A stretch of 11,745 nucleotides of DNA from Betaproteobacteria bacterium (GTDB lineage Bacteria > Pseudomonadota > Gammaproteobacteria > Burkholderiales > SG8-41): the NCBI GenBank assembly GCA_021414185.1, contig JAIOOZ010000402.1, positions 1-11,745 on the forward strand, read 5' to 3'. Both the position numbers and the translations under genes were made by a program. Shown piece by piece: positions 6,831 to 11,745 of the stretch. How positions within the stretch are numbered: position 1 is the first letter of the stretch; every line of letters begins with the position of its first letter. A model generated the notes under the pieces. That model was given only the letters and a program-made list of their open reading frames with translations. It did not search any database and was not told the DNA's origin.

Positions 6831-9408
6831 TTACTTGCCCGTCGGGGGCGCCGCCCCCAGCACGCCCGACCATAATTTTTTTACCGCAGAGATTTCGCGC
6901 GCCAGCGTGCGGGCTTCGACGCGTGCGTATTTGTCGCCCTGCAGACGCAATGCATGCTGCAGTTGCCGATAGTGCCGGTACGCGTCGTGCACGGCGAGCG
7001 CGTCATCGTCCGCGATCAGCCCCAGGCGCGCGGCGAGTTTGAGCAGCGCGAGATTGCCGATGTTGGCGATGAGTTCCGCGTGCCGGTGCGCGTGCCCCAG
7101 CACCAGGTACTGCACGATAAATTCGACGTCGATCAGGCCGCCGTGGTCGTGCTTGATGTCGAAGAGTCCGCTGGCGTTCGGATGCGCGGCCAGCATCTTG
7201 TCGCGCATGGTGACCACTTCGTCGCGCAGCGCCGGAAGCGCGCGCGGCCGCCGCAGTACTTCGCCGCGTATGTCGTCGAAACTCCGCGCAATGCCGGCGT
7301 CGCCGGCGACACCGCGCGCGCGCGTCAGCGCCTGGTGTTCCCATACCCAGGCATGTTCGCGCTGATAGTCGGCAAACCCGGCCACCGGGCTGACCAGCAG
7401 GCCGCTGGCGCCGTCCGGGCGCAGTCGCAAATCCGTTTCGTACAAGGTCCCCGCCGCCGTCATGCTGGTCAGCCAGTGGTTGATGCGTTGCGCCAGCCGC
7501 GCGTAGTTTTCGGGCGCTTCTGGCGCCGTGTCGTCGTAGAGGAAAATCATGTCGAGGTCCGACGCGTAGCCCAATTCCTTGCCGCCGAGCTTGCCGTAGG
7601 CAATGATCGCGAACTGCGGTTCGTCGCGGTGCCGCGTGCGCAACCCCTGCCAGACTATGCGCAGAGCTTCCGCCAGTATCAGGTCGGCAAGGTCGGAGAG
7701 GTGATCGGAGAGTTTTTCCAGCGGCAGTTCGCCGGCGAGCATGCAGCGTGCGCGCGTCGAGCAGTTCATCGAGCAGGATGGGATAGCGCGCGAGGTACTC
7801 TGCGGCCCACGGGCTGGCGCTGGCAAGGCGGGCGCCGCGTTCTATGGTTTGCGGATACTGGAGCAGGAGCGCGAGGTAGGCTTCGCGCCGGCTGATGCTC
7901 TCGAGCAAAGTCAGCATGCGCTCCAGTGTGGCATCGGCATGCGGCAGTTTGGCCACGACGGCGATGACTTGCGGCACCAGTTGTTCCATGCGGGTCTGGC
8001 TCGCCTGCGGCATCTGGCGTACGCGGTTGCTGTCGCGCAGTGCGCCGATGCGTTCGAGCGCGCGTTGCGGATTCGCGTAGCCGAGACCGCGCAGTACCGC
8101 GAGCGACTCGTCCGGGGTGTCGCCGTGCCACAACGCCGCGAGCGGATGCGCGGTGTCTTCCGAGGTGGCGAAAATGCTCTCGAACTGGCGCGTTACGTTG
8201 CCGCGATGCCGGTCGAGTTCGATGCGCAGTTCGTCAAAATTGGTGAAATTCATGGCGGCAGCGATCAGCGCCTGGTCTTCTGCGATCGTCGGCAGGGTCT
8301 GCGTCTGCTTGTCGTCCAGATACTGCAGTCTGTGCTCAAGGTCGCGTAAAAACACGTACGCTTCCCTCAAATCCTGCACCGCGGCAGCCGGCAGCAGCTG
8401 GCGTTCGGCCAGCAGCGGCAGCACGGCGAGGGTGGGTGGCTGGCGCAGCATCGCATCGTGCCCGCCGCGGACGAGCTGAAACAGCTGCACGATAAACTCG
8501 ATTTCGCGGATGCCGCCGGGCCCGAGCTTGATGTTGTCGAGAATGTCGCGGCGCTCGACTTCGCGCCGGATCTCCTGGTGCAGGCCGCGCATGGATTCGA
8601 ACGCGCTGTAATCCAGATGGCGGCGGAATACGAAAGGACGCGCGAGGTCGGCGAGTTCCTGTGCGCGGTCGCCGCACACCACGCGCGCCTTGATCCACGC
8701 ATAGCGCTCCCACTCGCGTCCCTGCGTGATGAAGTAATTCTCGAGCATGCCGAAACTCACGGCGAGCGGCCCGTCGCTGCCCAGCGGGCGCAGCCGCATG
8801 TCGACGCGGAACACGTAGCCGTCGGCGGTCATTTCACTGAGGAGGGCAATCAGCCGGCGCGCGAAGCGGGTGAAATATTCGTGGTTGCTCAGCTTGCGCG
8901 GGCCGCCGGTCTCGCCGTCTTCCGGATAGACGAATACGAGATCGATGTCGGAGGAGACATTAAGTTCGCAGCCGCCCAGCTTGCCCATGGCGACGACGTG
9001 AAGGCGTTGTGCGGGTCCGCCGTCCGGCGCCCGCGGTTTGCCGTATTCCGCCGCGAATTCGTGTTCGAGATGGGCGACCGCCGTCGCGATCGCGATATCG
9101 GCGAGTGCGGTCACCGTTGTCATGGCTTCGTCGAGCGTCGCCACGCCGCCGAGATCGCGCGCGATGATGCGCAGGATCACACGTTTGCGCAGGTCGCGCA
9201 GGGCGCGTTGCAGCGTGGCGTCGCCGGCGACAGTGGCGGCGGCGAGGTGCGCACGCATCTCGTCGGCAGTAAATGGACGGGCGAGACTCGCGGCCGGCAG
9301 CAGGCCGGGTTCGGCGGCGAGCAGGCGCCGCGCAAAGCGCGACAACGCGGTAGCGCGGCGGATCAGCGGGTCATCGTCAGCACCTGCCGGCGCGTTAGGT
9401 GTAGTCAT
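6831..9408 (-). pseudogene. glnE: Glutamine synthetase adenylyltransferase/adenylyl-removing enzyme, frameshifted with internal deletion
   Basis: GlnE switches glutamine synthetase off (adenylylation) and on (deadenylylation) in response to PII. The first part (9408 to about 7741, 556 codons) is the adenylyl-removing half, with nucleotidyltransferase motif MGKLGGCELNVSSDIDLVF (141-159). It ends at YPILLDELLDARTLH. The second part continues in another frame (about 7742-6831, 303 codons) from LAGELPLEKLSDHL and holds the adenylyl-transfer motif AYGKLGGKELGYASDLDMIF and the end of the protein. From memory of E. coli GlnE, nearly 50 residues should separate TLY from LPVMKVSDHL. Almost none do here, so a segment of 3n+2 nt is missing. 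The first frame stays open to 7003 by chance, so residues beyond 556 are nonsense, as are those read from the ATG at 7826 before 7742. Both active-site motifs survive. Real decay or an assembly error are both possible. Confidence 0.9.
6841..6882 (+). terminator. Probable intrinsic terminator of the adenylate cyclase gene
   Basis: GTCGGG (6841-6846) pairs with CCCGAC (6865-6870), and an alternative inner hairpin GGGGGC-GCC-GCCCCC lies at 6844-6858. On the plus strand a run of seven T follows (6876-6882) after CATAA. It begins 26 nt past the cyclase stop codon and lies wholly inside the 3' end of glnE on the other strand, where it encodes part of the final residues (GVLGAAPPTGK). The 5-nt gap between stem and T-run is slightly long. 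Confidence 0.5.
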
Positions 9409-9472
9409 GCCGTTCGGGTTACAATTGGTTTAGAAATCATTATGTTGCATTTTATGGCTTTTGACCCCTATC
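9409..9472. promoter_or_regulatory. Divergent glnE/yhdP control region
   Basis: This short gap is clearly more A/T-rich than its surroundings (about 9419-9463), as expected of promoters for the two divergent genes. No convincing -35/-10 pair stands out on either strand, and neither start codon has a good Shine-Dalgarno sequence. The call rests on position and base composition only. Confidence 0.3.
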
Positions 9473-11745
9473 GTGCCGGCCATTTCTATTTTTAAGTGGC
9501 TGCACGTCAGCACGCTCTGGGTTTATCGCGCGATAACCTGGGCGGTGCTCGGCTGCGCGTTCGTCTTTGCGCTGGTCGTCGGCGGCGTGCGCTTCTGGCT
9601 GCTGCCGAACATGGAGAGCTACCGCGAACCGATCGCGCGCCAGTTGAGCGAAGCCACCAAGCAGCGTATCACGATCGGCAAACTCGACGGTCGCTGGAGC
9701 GGGCTTAACCTGCAGCTGACGTTGGGCGACATCGTCGTCTACGACCGTACCGATCAGCCGGCGCTCACGCTGCAGCGCGTCGACAGTACATTGTCATGGT
9801 GGTCGCTGGTGCTGTGGGAGCCGCGTTTTGATTCGATCGAGATCAGGCACCCGGAACTGAACGTCAAACGCGACGCGCGCGGTGTGATTTCGGTCGCCGG
9901 CATTGAGTTGAACCAGCATACCGACGGCGGCGGCATGTCCGACTGGTTGTTGCGGCAGGACGAAATCGGCATACGCGATGCGGCGATCACCTGGCAAGAC
10001 GAGTTGCGCGGGGCGCCTAAACTGCCGCTGCAGCATGTCGATTTCCGTCTCGAGAATTCCGGCCGCCACCATCGTTTCGGACTGCGCGCTGCGCCGCCCG
10101 AATCGATTGCCGCGCCGCTCGATGTGCGCGGCGACTTTACCGGCAGGACGGTGACCGACCTTGCGCAATGGAACGGGCAGCTTTTCGCCCAGCTTGAATA
10201 TACGGACATCGCCGCGTGGCGGGCATGGGTGCCGTTTCCGGTGTATTTTCCGCACGGCGTGGGTGCCGTGCGCACGTGGGTGGGGCTGAAAAACGGCGAA
10301 CTGGCCGAGATCACGGCGGACGTGCAGTTGTCACAGGTCACCACGCGCCTGGGCAAGGAGTTGCCGGAACTCGATCTCGCCGCGTTGAAGGGCCGCGTGA
10401 GCTGGAAACTGCTGGATGGCGGGTTCGAGGTAACGACCAGCAAGCTGAGCATGTCGGCGCACGACTACACGCTGCAGCCGACGGATTTTCTGCTGCGCTA
10501 TCACCGCGCCAACGGCGCGCGGCCGGCGCGCGGCGAATTGCAGGCGAATGTGCTGGATGTCGAGCCGCTGATCGCGCTCGCCGATCATCTGCCGTTCGAG
10601 CCCGAACTGCGCAAGGAATTTGAAATCTACGCGCCGCGCGGCAGTTTTTACGACGTGGCGCTGAAGTGGGCCGGGCAATGGCCGCAGCCGCAGCAATACA
10701 GCCTGAAATCGCGGTTCGTCAATCTCGGGCTGAACGCAGTGGGCAAACTGCCGGGGCTGGCCGGCGTCAGCGGCAGCATCGACGGCACCGAGCGCGGAGG
10801 CACGCTGTTGCTGAGCACGCAAAACACCACGGTCGAACTGCCGCTGGTTTTTGAAGAAAAACTCGCGTTCGATACGCTTACCGCGCAGGCCGGCTGGCAG
10901 CGCACCGGCGATCAATACGAAATCAGGCTCAACGATATTTCATTCGCCAACCGGGATCTCGCGGGCAGCGTGTCAGGCGTCTACCACACCGCTGCCGACA
11001 GCCGCGGCATCATCGATCTCACCGGGCACGCGACGCGCGCCGACGCGCGCAGCGTCGGGCGCTACGTGCCGCTGCGTATCGGCGAGCGTGCCCGCCAGTG
11101 GATGGCCAGCGCGTTTCTGAACGGTTCGTCAAAAGACCTGAAGGTGCGGCTGAAAGGCAACCTGAACGATTTTCCGTTTCCCGAAGGCAAGGGCGGCCTG
11201 TTTCAGGTGACGGCGCGTGTGACCGAAGGCGTGCTCGATTACGCCAGTAACTGGCCGAAAATCGAGAATATCGAAGGCGATCTGAATTTCCGCGGCCGCC
11301 GCATGGACGTGGTGGTGCGCGAGGCGACCATCCTCGGCGCGAAGCTCGCGCGCGTGCATGCCGAGATTCCCGATCTCGCCACCCCGGACCGCGTGTTGAC
11401 GGTCAATGGGGAGGCGGAAGGCCCGACCAGCGAATTCCTGGGCTATATCGAGAAAAGTCCGCTGCTCGAAACCATCGACCACTTTACCGAAAGCCTGCAC
11501 GCGGAAGGCCGCGGCAAGCTGGTGCTCAAGCTCGGCATCCCGATCGCCAACGTGAAAGAAACCAAGGTCGTGGGCGCTTATCAGTTTGTGAACAACAAGG
11601 TGGAAACCGACGACGTGGTGTTTCCGTTCGAGCAGGTCAATGCACGGCTGGAATTCACCGAAAACAGCGTGCGCGTGCCGTCGGCGACCATGACAATACT
11701 GGGCGGACCGGCGACCCTCACCGGCGGCACCCAGCGCGAAGGCGG
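9473..11745 (+). CDS. yhdP: YhdP family protein (AsmA-like, DUF3971), partial, runs off the right end
   Basis: The frame stays open for 757 codons to the window edge; full-length family members are near 1,250-1,300 aa, so the C-terminal 40% is missing. YhdP is an inner-membrane-anchored periplasmic protein of the AsmA/TamB group which, with TamB and YdbH, moves phospholipids to the outer membrane. One N-terminal membrane helix (about 20-44, AITWAVLGCAFVFALVVGGV then FWLLP) follows a short basic stretch. Next come ARQLSEATKQRITIGKLDGRW (55-75) and a long run of amphipathic beta strands, as in AsmA-type bridge proteins. No ATG exists between the in-frame stop at 9431 and the helix: GTG at 9473 (MPAISIFKWLHVS) is my choice, TTG at 9461 an alternative. 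No clear ribosome-binding site decides it. Adjacency to glnE is common in betaproteobacteria. Confidence 0.88.
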   Translation, partial: MPAISIFKWLHVSTLWVYRAITWAVLGCAFVFALVVGGVRFWLLPNMESYREPIARQLSEATKQRITIGKLDGRWSGLNLQLTLGDIVVYDRTDQPALTLQRVDSTLSWWSLVLWEPRFDSIEIRHPELNVKRDARGVISVAGIELNQHTDGGGMSDWLLRQDEIGIRDAAITWQDELRGAPKLPLQHVDFRLENSGRHHRFGLRAAPPESIAAPLDVRGDFTGRTVTDLAQWNGQLFAQLEYTDIAAWRAWVPFPVYFPHGVGAVRTWVGLKNGELAEITADVQLSQVTTRLGKELPELDLAALKGRVSWKLLDGGFEVTTSKLSMSAHDYTLQPTDFLLRYHRANGARPARGELQANVLDVEPLIALADHLPFEPELRKEFEIYAPRGSFYDVALKWAGQWPQPQQYSLKSRFVNLGLNAVGKLPGLAGVSGSIDGTERGGTLLLSTQNTTVELPLVFEEKLAFDTLTAQAGWQRTGDQYEIRLNDISFANRDLAGSVSGVYHTAADSRGIIDLTGHATRADARSVGRYVPLRIGERARQWMASAFLNGSSKDLKVRLKGNLNDFPFPEGKGGLFQVTARVTEGVLDYASNWPKIENIEGDLNFRGRRMDVVVREATILGAKLARVHAEIPDLATPDRVLTVNGEAEGPTSEFLGYIEKSPLLETIDHFTESLHAEGRGKLVLKLGIPIANVKETKVVGAYQFVNNKVETDDVVFPFEQVNARLEFTENSVRVPSATMTILGGPATLTGGTQREG

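Noticed and set aside
7003..7741. The apparent C-terminal third (residues 557-801) of the long glnE reading frame
   Set aside because: Past the junction at 7742 this frame gives Arg/Ala/His-rich text unrelated to GlnE, while the neighbouring frame reads clear GlnE sequence. It is out-of-frame translation, not a new domain.
8458..9495. Plus-strand open frame of 345 codons opposite the start of glnE
   Set aside because: It mirrors the glnE coding frame and has no domain. Only its last 17 residues leave the glnE shadow.

Overview
The window is ordinary chromosomal DNA of a high-GC Gram-negative bacterium, most likely an uncultured betaproteobacterium (Burkholderiales/Nitrosomonadales type). This rests on the ilvE / CHCC zinc-finger / waaF gene order, on glnE lying divergently beside a yhdP-family gene, and on the LPS core heptosyltransferase. 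No tRNA, rRNA, CRISPR array, insertion sequence or phage gene was recognised. Coding density is high.

Layout. (1) Positions 181-5256 hold six co-oriented minus-strand genes. In transcription order they are ilvE (branched-chain aminotransferase), a small CHCC zinc-finger protein, waaF (LPS heptosyltransferase II) and an NTF2/SnoaL-like protein. These four are packed with 6-nt, 6-nt and -4-nt junctions as one operon. After a 153-nt gap with its own TATAAT box come a TcuA-like FAD dehydrogenase and a class II aldolase/adducin-like protein, a small catabolic-looking pair ending at a hairpin. (2) Positions 5257-5515 are a divergent control region. On the ilvE side is a TAGAAT -10 box. On the other side is a near-perfect CRP-type palindrome at 5441-5456, just upstream of a plus-strand gene (5516-6814) for a six-helix membrane class III adenylate cyclase. 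(3) glnE (6831-9408, minus) converges on the cyclase. It is broken: the reading frame shifts at about 7742, and roughly 45-50 codons expected there are absent. (4) A yhdP/AsmA-like gene (about 9473 onward, plus) is divergent from glnE and runs off the right end.

How it fits together. Most genes are housekeeping: amino-acid metabolism, LPS core synthesis, nitrogen control and outer-membrane lipid transport. The points most worth a second look are the CRP-like site in front of a cyclic-AMP-producing enzyme (possible feedback loop), the deletion scar with frameshift in glnE, the missing catalytic Glu in the aldolase-like protein, and a cyclase terminator embedded antisense in the 3' end of glnE. 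I did not find a convincing new multi-gene system.
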